Shown here piece after piece: positions 16,328-24,318 of a stretch of DNA of 64,000 bases. Source of the stretch: Mesorhizobium sp. NFR06 (GTDB lineage Bacteria > Pseudomonadota > Alphaproteobacteria > Rhizobiales > Rhizobiaceae); NCBI RefSeq assembly GCF_900115245.1, contig NZ_FOVT01000015.1, positions 1 to 64,000 on the forward strand, in the 5' to 3' direction. The notes beneath the pieces are model-generated. The model did no database searches and was not told the DNA's origin. It saw only the letters and a program-made list of their open reading frames with translations. The position numbers and the translations under genes are program-made. How positions within the stretch are numbered: the first letter of the stretch is position 1; every line of letters starts with the position of its first letter.

Positions 16328-16356
16328 GCGCCGGGGATCGACACGATCCCCGGCGC
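16328..16356 (+). terminator. 12-bp stem-loop between kdpC and kdpD
   Basis: GCGCCGGGGATC, loop GACAC, GATCCCCGGCGC: a perfect 12-bp stem ten bases after the kdpC stop. No T-run follows, so it is less likely a full terminator than an attenuator or 3' stability element that separates the abundant pump transcript from the sensor genes. Confidence 0.6.
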
Positions 16357-16374
16357 AATTCATGATTGGACCTG

Positions 16375-19098
16375 ATGCCCGACGACAGGATCGACCCCGA
16401 AAACCGACCATCCCCCGACGCGCTTCTCGAGCATGCCGAGCGTCAGGGGCGCGGCCGCCTGCGCATATTTCTCGGCGCGGCGCCCGGCGTTGGCAAGACC
16501 TACGAGATGCTGATGGCGGGCCGCGTCCGCCGCGCCGACGGCATCGATGTCGTGATCGGCGTGATCGAGACGCACGGCCGCAAGGAAACCCAGGCCCTGG
16601 TCGACGGCTATGAGGTGATCCCGCGCCGCCTTGTCGAGTATCGCGGCCAGACCCTCGACGAGATGGACATCGACGCCATCCTGAAACGGCGTCCGGCCCT
16701 CGTACTGGTCGACGAGCTCGCCCACACCAACGCGCCAGGCAGCCGGCATCCCAAGCGCTATCTCGATGTCCAGGAGATCCTGGCCCAGGGCATCGACGTC
16801 TACACCACGCTCAACATCCAGCATGTCGAAAGCCTGAACGACGTCGTCGCCCAGATCACGCGCGTCAGAGTGCGTGAGACGGTTCCCGATTCCATCATCG
16901 ACGAGGCCGACGATATCGAGATCATCGACCTCACGCCCGACGATCTCATCAAACGGCTGCGGGACGGCAAGGTCTATTTCCCCAACACCGCGCAGCGCGC
17001 CATGGAGAATTATTTTTCGCCGGGCAATCTGACGGCGCTCCGCGAGCTGGCCTTGAGGCGCACCGCCCAGCGCGTCGACGAACAGCTGCTCAACCACATG
17101 CAGTCGCATGCCATTCAGGGTCCGTGGGCGGCGGGCGAGCGGGTTCTCGTGTGCGTCGACTCGCAGCCTGGCGGGGCGGCCCGCATTCGCTACGCGCGCC
17201 GGCTTGCCGACCGGCTGCGCGCCCCCTGGACGGCGCTGCATGTCGACACGCCTCGCCTGGCCGGCCTGTCCGAGGAGGACAAGGACCGCCTGGCCAGGAA
17301 CCTGCGCCTGGCCGAACAGCTCGGCGCCGAGATCACCACCATTCCCGGCCAGAACGTCGCCCAGGACATCGTGCGCCACGCGACGGCAAACAACTTCACC
17401 CATATCGTCATCGGCAGGCCGACCCGTTCACGCTGGCGCGAGCTGATCGAGGGCTCGCTTACTTACGATCTGATCCGCAATGCCGGCGACATCAGCGTGC
17501 ACGTCATTTCGGCCGCCGAGCGCGATGCCGACGCGCCGTCGGCACGGGTGAAGGCCGCGCCCGAGCAAAAGCCTTTCCAGATCTGGCCCTATCTGTTCTC
17601 GACGGCCTACGTCGCCGGCGCGCTGGCCGTCGGCTCGATCCTCGATCAGTTCCTCGATGTCCGAAATCTCGCGATCGTGCTGCTGCTGTCGGTATTGACA
17701 GCGGCGGTGACGTTCGGTCTCTGGCCGGCGCTCTATGCCTGTTTCCTCAGCGCCCTTGCCTTCAACTTCTTCTTCCTCGAGCCGCGCTACACGCTGACGA
17801 TCAGGGACCCGGAAAGCATCGTTGCCTTCGCGGTCTTCCTCGTCGTCGCAGTCATCGCCAGCAATCTGACGGCGCGCGTGCAGCGTCAGGCCGTCGCCGC
17901 GCGCTCGCGGGCGCGCGCGACCGAGGACATCTATTCGTTCTCCAAGAAGCTCGCCGGTGCCGGCACGCTCGACGACGTGCTGTGGGCCACCGCCTTCCAG
18001 ATCGCGTCGATGCTGAAAGTGCGCGTGGTGCTGCTGCTGCCTGAAAACGGCACCATCACCGTCAAGGCCGGCTATCCGCCGGACGATACCCTGGCCGAGG
18101 CCGACATCGCGGCCGCTGGCTGGGCCTGGGAGCACAACCGCGCCGCTGGCCGCGGCGCCGACACCTTGCCTGGCGCAAAACGTCTCTATCTGCCCTTGCG
18201 CACAGGGCGAACCGCGATCGGCGTCGTCGGCCTCGACAACGACAAGCAGGGGCCGCTATTGACACCCGAGCAGCAACGCCTGCTCGACGCATTGGCCGAC
18301 CAGGCGGCGGTCGCCATCGAGCGCGTCCAGCTCGTCGCCGATGTCGACCGTGCCCGTCTGGCGGCCGAGGCGGACCGGTTGCGCTCGGCGCTGCTCACCT
18401 CCATCTCGCATGATCTCAAGACACCGCTTGCCGCGATCATGGGCGCGGCCGGCACGCTGAAGGAATTCGCGCCGGCGCTGCCGGAGCAGGATCGCACGGA
18501 GCTTCTGTCGACGGTCGTCGGCGAGTCGGAGCGGCTCAACCGCTTCATCGCCAATCTCCTCGACATGACCAGGATCGAGTCCGGCGCGATGGAACCGAAC
18601 CACGCATTCCACTATCTCGGCGACGTTGTCGGCTCGGCGCTGAACCGGGCCCAGAAGATCACTGCCGAGCACAGGATAGAGACCGACATTCCGGCCGACC
18701 TACCGATGCTGCGGCTCGACCCGGTGCTGTTCGAGCAGGCCTTGTTCAACCTCCTCGACAACGCCGCCAAATATGCTTCGCCCGGCTCGACAATCCGGCT
18801 GCAGGCCTGGGTCGACAACGGCGCCGTCATCCTGCAGGTGATGGATGAGGGGCCCGGCATCCCGCCCGATGATCTGGAGCGGATCTTCGACACCTTCTAC
18901 CGCGTGCGCAAACGCGACCAGGTACGTGCCGGCACCGGTCTCGGCCTGTCGATCAGCCGCGGCTTCATCGAGGCGATGGGCGGGACGATCTCCGCCGCCA
19001 ACCGCAGCGACCGGCCTGGCGCGATCTTCACCATCCGCATGCCGGTGCCGGCAGAGTTGCCTGCGCTGGGCACACCGCTTACGGACGATGCGGCATGA
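16375..19098 (+). CDS. kdpD: Potassium-responsive sensor histidine kinase KdpD
   Basis: 907 aa. Order of parts: N-terminal KdpD domain with Walker A GAAPGVGKTYEM and the HGRKETQALVDG segment; a USP-like domain (about 250-375); four closely spaced membrane helices (about 400-500); a GAF-like domain; HisKA with SISHDLKTPLAA (His about 679); and HATPase with N, G1 and G2 boxes (LLDNAAKYASPG, DEGPGIPPDD, GTGLGLSISRGF). It senses low K+ or ionic stress and phosphorylates KdpE. The start chosen is the ATG at 16375; a TTG three codons earlier is possible. It ends in an ATGA overlap with kdpE. Confidence 0.96.
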   Translation: MPDDRIDPENRPSPDALLEHAERQGRGRLRIFLGAAPGVGKTYEMLMAGRVRRADGIDVVIGVIETHGRKETQALVDGYEVIPRRLVEYRGQTLDEMDIDAILKRRPALVLVDELAHTNAPGSRHPKRYLDVQEILAQGIDVYTTLNIQHVESLNDVVAQITRVRVRETVPDSIIDEADDIEIIDLTPDDLIKRLRDGKVYFPNTAQRAMENYFSPGNLTALRELALRRTAQRVDEQLLNHMQSHAIQGPWAAGERVLVCVDSQPGGAARIRYARRLADRLRAPWTALHVDTPRLAGLSEEDKDRLARNLRLAEQLGAEITTIPGQNVAQDIVRHATANNFTHIVIGRPTRSRWRELIEGSLTYDLIRNAGDISVHVISAAERDADAPSARVKAAPEQKPFQIWPYLFSTAYVAGALAVGSILDQFLDVRNLAIVLLLSVLTAAVTFGLWPALYACFLSALAFNFFFLEPRYTLTIRDPESIVAFAVFLVVAVIASNLTARVQRQAVAARSRARATEDIYSFSKKLAGAGTLDDVLWATAFQIASMLKVRVVLLLPENGTITVKAGYPPDDTLAEADIAAAGWAWEHNRAAGRGADTLPGAKRLYLPLRTGRTAIGVVGLDNDKQGPLLTPEQQRLLDALADQAAVAIERVQLVADVDRARLAAEADRLRSALLTSISHDLKTPLAAIMGAAGTLKEFAPALPEQDRTELLSTVVGESERLNRFIANLLDMTRIESGAMEPNHAFHYLGDVVGSALNRAQKITAEHRIETDIPADLPMLRLDPVLFEQALFNLLDNAAKYASPGSTIRLQAWVDNGAVILQVMDEGPGIPPDDLERIFDTFYRVRKRDQVRAGTGLGLSISRGFIEAMGGTISAANRSDRPGAIFTIRMPVPAELPALGTPLTDDAA

Positions 19099-19787
19099 CA
19101 AACCAGACCGTCTCCATCCTCGTGGTCGACGACGAACCGCCGATCCGCAAATTGCTGCGCGTCGGCCTCGGCAGCCAGGGCTACGCGGTCTCCGAGGCGC
19201 CGAACGCCAAGGCGGCGATCGAACTCATGCAGACCCAGCGACCCGACCTGATCCTGCTCGATCTCGGCCTGCCCGGCATGACCGGCCTCGAGCTGCTCGG
19301 CAAATGGCGGGCCGACGGCTTAGACGTTCCGGTCGTCATCCTTTCCAGCCGTACCGACGAGGGCGGCATCGTCGCGGCGCTCGAGCTCGGCGCCGACGAT
19401 TATGTGACAAAGCCCTTCGGCATGAACGAGCTCGTCGCCCGCATCCGCGTGGCGCTGCGCCACAAATTCCAGCAGCAGGGCGAGAAGCCGGTGTTCCATA
19501 CCGGCGATCTCTCCGTCGACCTGGTGAAGCGCATCGTCAAGGTCGAGGACACGGAGGTAAAACTGTCGCCCAAGGAATACGACATCCTGCGCATGCTGGT
19601 GCAGCATGCCGGCAAGGTGCTCACCCACCAGTTCCTGATGAAGCACATTTGGAACGACTCGACCGACGTCCAGTATCTCCGGGTCTACGTGCGCCAGCTG
19701 AGGCAGAAGATCGAAAAGACCCCGGACCAGCCGCGCTATATCATCACCGAGACGGGCGTCGGTTACCGTTTGCGCGAGGTCGATTAA
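19095..19787 (+). CDS. kdpE: Response regulator KdpE (OmpR family)
   Basis: 230 aa. The receiver domain has the acidic pair VVDDEPP, the phospho-acceptor Asp56 in LILLDLGLPG, and the conserved Lys in DDYVTKPFG. The OmpR/PhoB winged-helix effector domain follows, with KLSPKEYDILRMLVQHAGKV and YIITETGVGYRL. Phosphorylated KdpE activates the kdp operon. It overlaps kdpD by four bases, so the two are co-translated. Confidence 0.97.
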   Translation: MTNQTVSILVVDDEPPIRKLLRVGLGSQGYAVSEAPNAKAAIELMQTQRPDLILLDLGLPGMTGLELLGKWRADGLDVPVVILSSRTDEGGIVAALELGADDYVTKPFGMNELVARIRVALRHKFQQQGEKPVFHTGDLSVDLVKRIVKVEDTEVKLSPKEYDILRMLVQHAGKVLTHQFLMKHIWNDSTDVQYLRVYVRQLRQKIEKTPDQPRYIITETGVGYRLREVD

Positions 19788-19809
19788 CCAACGCAAACCA
19801 TAGCGATTG

Positions 19810-20020
19810 GCCGAGGCATCTCAAGGTCGTCATCCACGGGCGGAGCGGGAGCGAAGCGGACGCGTAGACCCGAGGATCATGCCGTTACGCCGGCCAAGGA
19901 GCGCTGCGGAGCAGAACCTGCACCGTTACAGCGCTTCGAGGTCACGGCATGGATCCTATGGTCTGCGCGCGTCGCTTCGCTCCTTGCTCCGCCATAGGAT
20001 GACGATCGCGATGGGCGTTT
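19810..20020. repeat. Intergenic repeat element, family E
   Basis: Between kdpE and ialB. It contains CGAGGATCATGCCGTTACG, then CATGGATCCTATGGTCTGCG, a run of CGCTTCGCTCCTTGCTCCGC, and CATAGGATGACGATCG. The halves ATCCTATGG and CCATAGGAT are complementary. I recognise the layout as a recurrent rhizobial intergenic mosaic. The rest of the 285-bp gap shows no gene. Confidence 0.55.
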
Positions 20021-20072
20021 GAGTGAAATCCCTGCATGCGCGCACGCTCGCACACCAGCGATCCCGACGAAC

Positions 20073-20654
20073 TTAATCCGCCGACAAATCCGCCGTCCGG
20101 GTCAGCGCGCTGCCGAAGCCGTTGAGCGAGATGGTGAAGGAGATCGGCTGGATCGTGTCCGCCGCCGTCGCGTTGATCTTCAGCGTGGTGCCGTTCTGCA
20201 GGAGCGGCGTAATATCGGCATCGAACGTCACCGGCACCAGGCAACCGACCGCCTGGCAGGTGTTGAATTGCAGCGTGCCATCCAGCTTCTTGTCGTCGAT
20301 CTCGAGCGAGATGCCGTTCGCCAGGGCCAACCCGAAGGGCAGCGCCAGCGTGCCCCCGGCGTCCTGGCCGGTCTTCGTCGTCAGTTCGATCGCCAAAAGC
20401 CGCTGGCCGCTCTGCTTGTTGAACTGCTGATGCGACAGGCTGCAGACCTTGTTGGTGCCGGTGACCTGGCAGTTAACCGTCCAGTCGCCATGCGTTTCCG
20501 ACAGCGCCGAGGCGCCGCCCGGCAGTTGCGGCTTGGCTGCCGCGCCGGCGGGCTGAGCGGCAACCTTGTTCTGCGCGGCAAGTCCCGTCGCCGGCACACC
20601 GGTAATGCAGGCGGCCGCCAGCATCGCCGCGAAATACGCGTACTTTGTCCTCAT
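20073..20654 (-). CDS. Invasion-associated locus B (IalB) family protein
   Basis: 193 aa with a Sec signal peptide (cleavage near GLAAQ, residue 27). The mature part has the IalB pattern: ETHGDWTVNCQ, VCSLSHQQFNKQSGQRLLAIEL, LPFGLALANGISLEID and the cysteine pair FNTCQAVGCLVPV. IalB proteins are periplasmic or envelope-associated; the Bartonella founder aids erythrocyte invasion, but in rhizobia the job is unknown. An autotransporter relic lies directly upstream on the same strand. Confidence 0.88.
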   Translation of the reverse strand: MRTKYAYFAAMLAAACITGVPATGLAAQNKVAAQPAGAAAKPQLPGGASALSETHGDWTVNCQVTGTNKVCSLSHQQFNKQSGQRLLAIELTTKTGQDAGGTLALPFGLALANGISLEIDDKKLDGTLQFNTCQAVGCLVPVTFDADITPLLQNGTTLKINATAADTIQPISFTISLNGFGSALTRTADLSAD

Positions 20655-20688
20655 GATATTCCTTCTCGCCGTCGCCCCGCGTCAGCTG

Positions 20689-20960
20689 GAAGCTGAGCTT
20701 CAGGGACGCGCTGACCGCATTCTGCTTGACCGTTTCGCCGAAGACGCCGTTGTACCTGATCGCCAGGTCGCCGCCGTTGACGCCATCGAGCTCGAGCCCG
20801 GCGCCGGCCCGATAGAGCGGCGAATCGATGGCTTCCGTCAAGTGCAATGCCGGGTTGCCGGGCAGATTCTCGGCAGCGGCGAAGCGCCGTTCGATCTCCC
20901 GGTAGAGAACTCGACGCCGGCCCTCCCGTGAATGCGGAAACTGGCGATGTCGCTGACCGG
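20689..20960 (-). pseudogene. Relic of an autotransporter beta-barrel C-terminus
   Basis: Two frames join into a recognisable barrel end: SDIASFRIHGRAGVEFSTGR (about 20955-20890) in one frame, then NLPGNPALHLTEAIDSPLYR and AGAGLELDGVNGGDLAIRYN, with VFGETVKQNAVSASLKLSF, in another, ending near 20689. The last strand (SASLKLSF) lacks the expected stop and runs on into unrelated sequence. The passenger domain and the rest of the barrel are missing. It is a decayed fragment of an AIDA-type outer-membrane autotransporter. Confidence 0.6.
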
Positions 20961-21073
20961 AACTGCCGGCGCCGACCTCGGGCGCCGGAGCCGCGGTAGA
21001 TAAACATGCTGCTTCCGTGACCAGCATCACGTTTCGCCATGGCGCCATTCGCCGGCTGCACTATATTTGGCGG

Positions 21074-21391
21074 ATGGTTTTTCGCACGCGAGCCAACCGG
21101 ATGCTTCGTCTGACCGTTCTTGCAGGTGCCTTGCTGGCGGCCACGATTTCCGGGCTTGAGCCGTCTTCCGCGCAGGTCGTCGTCCCGACGAACCGCAATG
21201 CATTGGTGCAGCAAAATCAGCTGCTGCAGTTGCAGAACAGGTTGCAGCGGCAGCAATATCAGCAGCAGCAGCAATTGTATCGCGAGCTCGACCGGCAGAC
21301 CGCGCCCAAGCCCCAGCCAAATGTGCCAGTCTATGACCAGACATGCCGAATGGAAGCTGTCGGCAACACGATTTCGCGGGTTTGCCGCTGA
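21074..21391 (+). CDS. Small secreted Gln-rich protein
   Basis: 105 aa from the ATG at 21074 (96 aa from 21101, which also gives a good signal peptide). Signal sequence LRLTVLAGALLAATISG, cleavage near SSAQ, then a glutamine-rich helix (LVQQNQLLQLQNRLQRQQYQ) likely to be a short coiled coil, and a C-terminal tail with two cysteines (QTCRMEAVGNTISRVCR) able to form a disulfide. Family not recognised; a periplasmic location is likely. A longer upstream start at 21017 is possible but less like a signal peptide. Confidence 0.65.
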   Translation: MVFRTRANRMLRLTVLAGALLAATISGLEPSSAQVVVPTNRNALVQQNQLLQLQNRLQRQQYQQQQQLYRELDRQTAPKPQPNVPVYDQTCRMEAVGNTISRVCR

Positions 21392-21539
21392 CATTTTGTT
21401 TTTTTCGGTTTATTAGCCGACTTACTTGCTGGCAAAATGCCGGATTGCAAGGGCGGTGGTTTTAGGGTTTGCAAGGGACAGGGTTTTGCCTGCGCGTGGA
21501 CAGCGTACGGCAGGGATGCTGCCCTCGCCGGAATTTGGG

Positions 21540-22007
21540 ATGCCAACAACCAAGAAGAAAACAGTTCGCAAAGCCAAGAAGGGGCAACGGATCCGTCAGG
21601 TGGCGGCCATTCCGTTTCGGTTGCGCGAGGACGGCCGGCTCGACGTGTTGCTGGTCACCTCGCGCACCACGCGGCGCTTCATCGTGCCCAAGGGCTGGCC
21701 GATGAAGGGCAAAAGCGGACGCAAGGCCGCAACGATCGAAGCGCAGGAAGAAGCTGGTGTCCGGGGCAACGCGCTGAAGCAGCCTGCCGGCACCTATTCC
21801 TATTGGAAACGCATAACCGACGGCTTCGTTCGCGTCGACGTGGTGGTCTATCTGCTTGAGGTCACCGAGGAACTTGCCGATTGGCAGGAAGCCGCGAGCC
21901 GGCAGCGCGCATGGCTCCCCGCGGCGGACGCGGCGTTGTTGATCGATGAGCCGGAGCTTTCGACGCTGCTTAGGGATTTGACCATTTCCGTGGCCGACCC
22001 GGCGTAA
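21540..22007 (+). CDS. NUDIX hydrolase
   Basis: 155 aa with a basic N-terminal tail (TTKKKTVRKAKKGQ). The Nudix box is GWPMKGKSGRKAATIEAQEE followed by AGV: the EEAGV metal-binding end is intact, but the first E is K and the R of REUxEE is I. IPFRL, FIVPKGWPMKG and the late WLPAADAALLIDEPEL resemble the diphosphoinositol polyphosphate/Ap4A-type group. It likely cleaves a nucleoside diphosphate derivative or polyphosphate compound. The start was set at the ATG preceding the basic tail; upstream codons lack family similarity. Confidence 0.85.
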   Translation: MPTTKKKTVRKAKKGQRIRQVAAIPFRLREDGRLDVLLVTSRTTRRFIVPKGWPMKGKSGRKAATIEAQEEAGVRGNALKQPAGTYSYWKRITDGFVRVDVVVYLLEVTEELADWQEAASRQRAWLPAADAALLIDEPELSTLLRDLTISVADPA

Positions 22008-22015
22008 GCAATCAG

Positions 22016-22145
22016 CTATTTCGTGTCTTCCGGGAAGGGTCGTACCGGTGTGCCGCCATAGGCCCACAGCCATTCCCTCGGCAGCGGCGAAACCGGCGGC
22101 GCCAGCCGCGGCCGTACCCGTCAAAAATCGGCGTCTGTTCAGCAT
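22016..22145 (-). pseudogene. Short Tat-signal protein with a one-base frameshift
   Basis: The ATG at 22145 has an ideal GGAGG six bases upstream and encodes a twin-arginine leader (MLNRRRFLTGTAAAGAAGF). In that frame the code then becomes meaningless. Shifting one base gives SPLPREWLWAYGGTPVRPFP and an ending EDTK followed by TAG at 22016-22018. The span is 130 bp, one base more than 43 codons. Strong initiation signals and a sensible tail argue for a real small exported protein broken by one indel. Function unknown. Confidence 0.5.
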
Positions 22146-22261
22146 GGGATTCCTCCACGCGCGCGTTCGGCGAAGATGCATTCATGCTGAACGCGGCTAG
22201 TCTCGACGCGGACGAGTCCTAGCAAGTCCTTGCCGTTCCGGCCGGACGTAATTTTCTCCGC

Positions 22262-22290
22262 TTGACTCACATATATCTCGGTGGTTATAC
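22262..22290 (+). promoter_or_regulatory. Sigma-70-type promoter of the arsR-SRPBCC operon
   Basis: TTGACT (22262-22267), 17 bp, TTATAC (22285-22290). Near-consensus hexamers and ideal spacing. The start of transcription would fall at about 22297, inside the operator dyad. Confidence 0.65.
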
Positions 22291-22294
22291 GTTA

Positions 22295-22318
22295 ATCAAT
22301 AGCCAATGGGTTATTGAT
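22295..22318. promoter_or_regulatory. ArsR-type operator dyad
   Basis: ATCAATA, 10 bp, TATTGAT: outer 7-bp arms exact, 20 of 24 positions symmetrical. It covers the predicted +1 site and ends four bases before the arsR ATG, ideal for autorepression. Confidence 0.6.
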
Positions 22319-22322
22319 CCCG

Positions 22323-22646
22323 ATGTCGAACCTGCATGATATGATCTTCCGGACGCTTGCCGATCCGACAAGGCGCGCCATTTTTGAGCGTCTGTGCCGC
22401 CAAGGCGAGCAGACGGTCGGCGCGCTTACGGCTGAGGCTGGTGTCTCGCAGCCGGCGGTGTCGAAGCATCTCGGCCTGCTCAAGGACGCCGGGCTGGTGC
22501 GCGACCGCCACGAGGGCCGCCAGACCCACTACAGCGCGCAGCTGGGCGCGCTGGCGCCGCTGATGGACTGGACGCGCGAAATGGCGGGGTTTTGGGAAAG
22601 CCGGTTCGACGATTTGGAAGATCTGCTCAAAAGGATGGATCAATGA
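22323..22646 (+). CDS. ArsR-family transcriptional repressor
   Basis: 107 aa from the ATG at 22323; an in-frame TTG three codons earlier falls inside the operator. Winged helix: FRTLADPTRRAIFERLCRQG, then the recognition region VSQPAVSKHLGLLKDAGLV and the wing RDRHEGRQTHYSA. No CxC metal site is present, so it belongs to the non-metal ArsR group that typically sits with an SRPBCC/AHSA1 gene. It overlaps the SRPBCC gene by four bases (ATGA). It probably represses its own operon through the dyad at 22295-22318. Confidence 0.92.
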   Translation: MSNLHDMIFRTLADPTRRAIFERLCRQGEQTVGALTAEAGVSQPAVSKHLGLLKDAGLVRDRHEGRQTHYSAQLGALAPLMDWTREMAGFWESRFDDLEDLLKRMDQ

Positions 22647-23053
22647 ATGAAGTGTCGGCCGGAACGCGCTCCGTTGTCGTCGAGCGCGAGATTCCCTATC
22701 CGCCGGAAAAGATCTGGCGCGCCCTCACGCAACCGCATCTCATCGAGGAGTGGCTGATGAAGAACAACTTCAAGCCTGTAGTCGATCATCGCTTCACTAT
22801 GAGCGCGGATTGGGGCGGCGTCGACTGCCAGGTGCAGACGGTCGAGCCCTACAGGACCCTGTCCTACACGTGGGACACCAAGGACCTCGAGAGCGTCGTC
22901 ACCTGGACGCTCACCGCGACGAACACGGGCACGCATCTGCGCATGGAGCAAGTCGGCTTCCGCGCGGACCAGGAGCCGTATTACCGCGGCGCCACGGTGG
23001 GCTGGAAGCGCAACTTCACGGCCCTGGAGCAGTTGCTGTCGCGGATCGATTGA
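22643..23053 (+). CDS. SRPBCC (AHSA1-like) domain protein
   Basis: 136 aa. The START-like fold is indicated by VVEREIPYPPEKIWRALTQP, IEEWLMKNNFKPVVDHRF, the strands LSYTWDTKDLESVVTWTL, and the C-terminal helix WKRNFTALEQLLSRID. AHSA1-like bacterial members bind small hydrophobic ligands; no catalytic activity is known for most. It is translationally coupled to the ArsR repressor, the common pair in which both respond to the same signal. Confidence 0.88.
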   Translation: MNEVSAGTRSVVVEREIPYPPEKIWRALTQPHLIEEWLMKNNFKPVVDHRFTMSADWGGVDCQVQTVEPYRTLSYTWDTKDLESVVTWTLTATNTGTHLRMEQVGFRADQEPYYRGATVGWKRNFTALEQLLSRID

Positions 23054-23131
23054 AGTCCGCCGAAGCGTCACAAGACAGGCACGGTTCTGGCGGGGCGGCA
23101 AACCGCCGGCGCAAGCAATGGAGACACCAAA

Positions 23132-23530
23132 ATGAAGATCAAGCTGACCAGCATCTATGTCGACGACCAGGACAAGGCTCTCGGTTTCTATACCGACGTC
23201 TTGGGCTTCACCAAGAAGGCCGACTTCACCAATGGACCGTTTCGCTGGCTGACCGTTACCTCGCCCGACGATCCGGATGGCACCGAGCTGCAATTGGCGC
23301 TCAATGACAATCCGGCGGCAAGGACCTATCAACAGGCCGTCTTCAAACAGGGCCAGCCGGCGCTGATGCTGTTCACCGACGACATCGAGAGCGACCATGA
23401 GCGCATCAAGGCCAATGGCGGCAACTTTGCCATGGCGCCGACCGCGGTGACCGGCTCTACCATCGCGCAGCTCAACGACACCTGCGGCAATCTCATTCGG
23501 ATCACCCAATTGGCGCGCTGGCAGGGCTGA
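23132..23530 (+). CDS. VOC-family (glyoxalase/dioxygenase fold) protein
   Basis: 132 aa: paired beta-alpha-beta-beta-beta modules (KLTSIYVDDQDKALGFYTDV and LMLFTDDIESDHERIKANGG) with DTCGNLIRI near the end. Such proteins bind a divalent metal and include glyoxalase I, antibiotic-binding and dioxygenase types; the substrate is unknown. It lies 78 bp after the SRPBCC gene in the same direction and probably belongs to the ArsR-controlled transcript. Confidence 0.88.
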   Translation: MKIKLTSIYVDDQDKALGFYTDVLGFTKKADFTNGPFRWLTVTSPDDPDGTELQLALNDNPAARTYQQAVFKQGQPALMLFTDDIESDHERIKANGGNFAMAPTAVTGSTIAQLNDTCGNLIRITQLARWQG

Positions 23531-23562
23531 TCTTTCATTCGGTTTCAAAAGAGGAGGTACCA

Positions 23563-23796
23563 TTGGACTGGAGCAAATGGATAAGGCAGTTTCACCGCTG
23601 GCTGTCGATCATCTTCACCGTCACCGTCATCGCCAATTTCGCCGCCATGGCATGGGGCCAACCGCCCGCCTGGATCGTCTATTCGCCGTTGATCCCGCTC
23701 TTCCTGCTGCTGTTCAGCGGGCTCTACATGTTCGTGCTGCCCCATGCCGCCAGGTGGCGCGGCGAGCCGGCGGGCGAGCGCACAGGATCGGCCTGA
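23563..23796 (+). CDS. Small two-span membrane protein (77 aa)
   Basis: 77 aa with two hydrophobic helices (about 14-32 and 38-60) and an N-terminal WSKWIRQFHRWLS segment. The start is TTG with GAGGAGG nine bases ahead. It overlaps the following DUF1801 gene by one base (TGATG), so the two are coupled. Related small proteins accompany ArsR/SRPBCC operons in rhizobia as far as I recall; function unknown. Confidence 0.75.
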   Translation: MDWSKWIRQFHRWLSIIFTVTVIANFAAMAWGQPPAWIVYSPLIPLFLLLFSGLYMFVLPHAARWRGEPAGERTGSA

Positions 23797-24239
23797 TGGC
23801 GAGGGCGAAATCGAAGGCTGCCGTATCCGCGGACGCGAAACCTGTCCTGCTTTCAGGCGGCAACCCGCAGATTGCCAAGGGCTACGGCGACGCTCCCGTG
23901 CAGGCCTATATCGCGGCGCTGCCGGGCTGGAAGAGCGAGGTCGGACGCCGGCTCGACCAACTCATCATTGAGGCCGTTCCCAACGCACAAAAGGCCGTCA
24001 AATGGAACTCTCCATTCTACGGGATGGAGGGCGAGGGCTGGTTTCTCGGCATCCATTGCTTTGCCAAATACATCAAGGTGGCGTTCTTCCGTGGTCTGTC
24101 GCTGAAGCCCGTGCCTCCCGTCGAATCCAAGAGCAGGGACACGCGCTATTTCCACATCCATGAGGACGACCGGCTCGATGAAGAGCAGTTCGTTTCCTGG
24201 GTCAAGCAGGCGAGCCAACTGCCTGGCGAGCGAATGTAA
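23796..24239 (+). CDS. DUF1801-domain protein
   Basis: 147 aa. Family features: AYIAALPGWKSEVGRRLDQL, VPNAQKAVKWNSPFYG, and CFAKYIKVAFFRG. The fold is YdhG/YjbR-like; members are cytoplasmic and of unknown biochemical function. The basic N-terminal tail (RAKSKAAVSADAK) is extra. It is coupled to the membrane protein upstream. A second DUF1801 gene follows at 24319. Confidence 0.85.
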   Translation: MARAKSKAAVSADAKPVLLSGGNPQIAKGYGDAPVQAYIAALPGWKSEVGRRLDQLIIEAVPNAQKAVKWNSPFYGMEGEGWFLGIHCFAKYIKVAFFRGLSLKPVPPVESKSRDTRYFHIHEDDRLDEEQFVSWVKQASQLPGERM

Positions 24240-24318
24240 GCGCAGGAATGATCCAACACCGTTTCCCTGAAAGGGCCGCGGTGGCAATCTCTTATCCAGC
24301 CTCGAAGGAGAACCGGGC

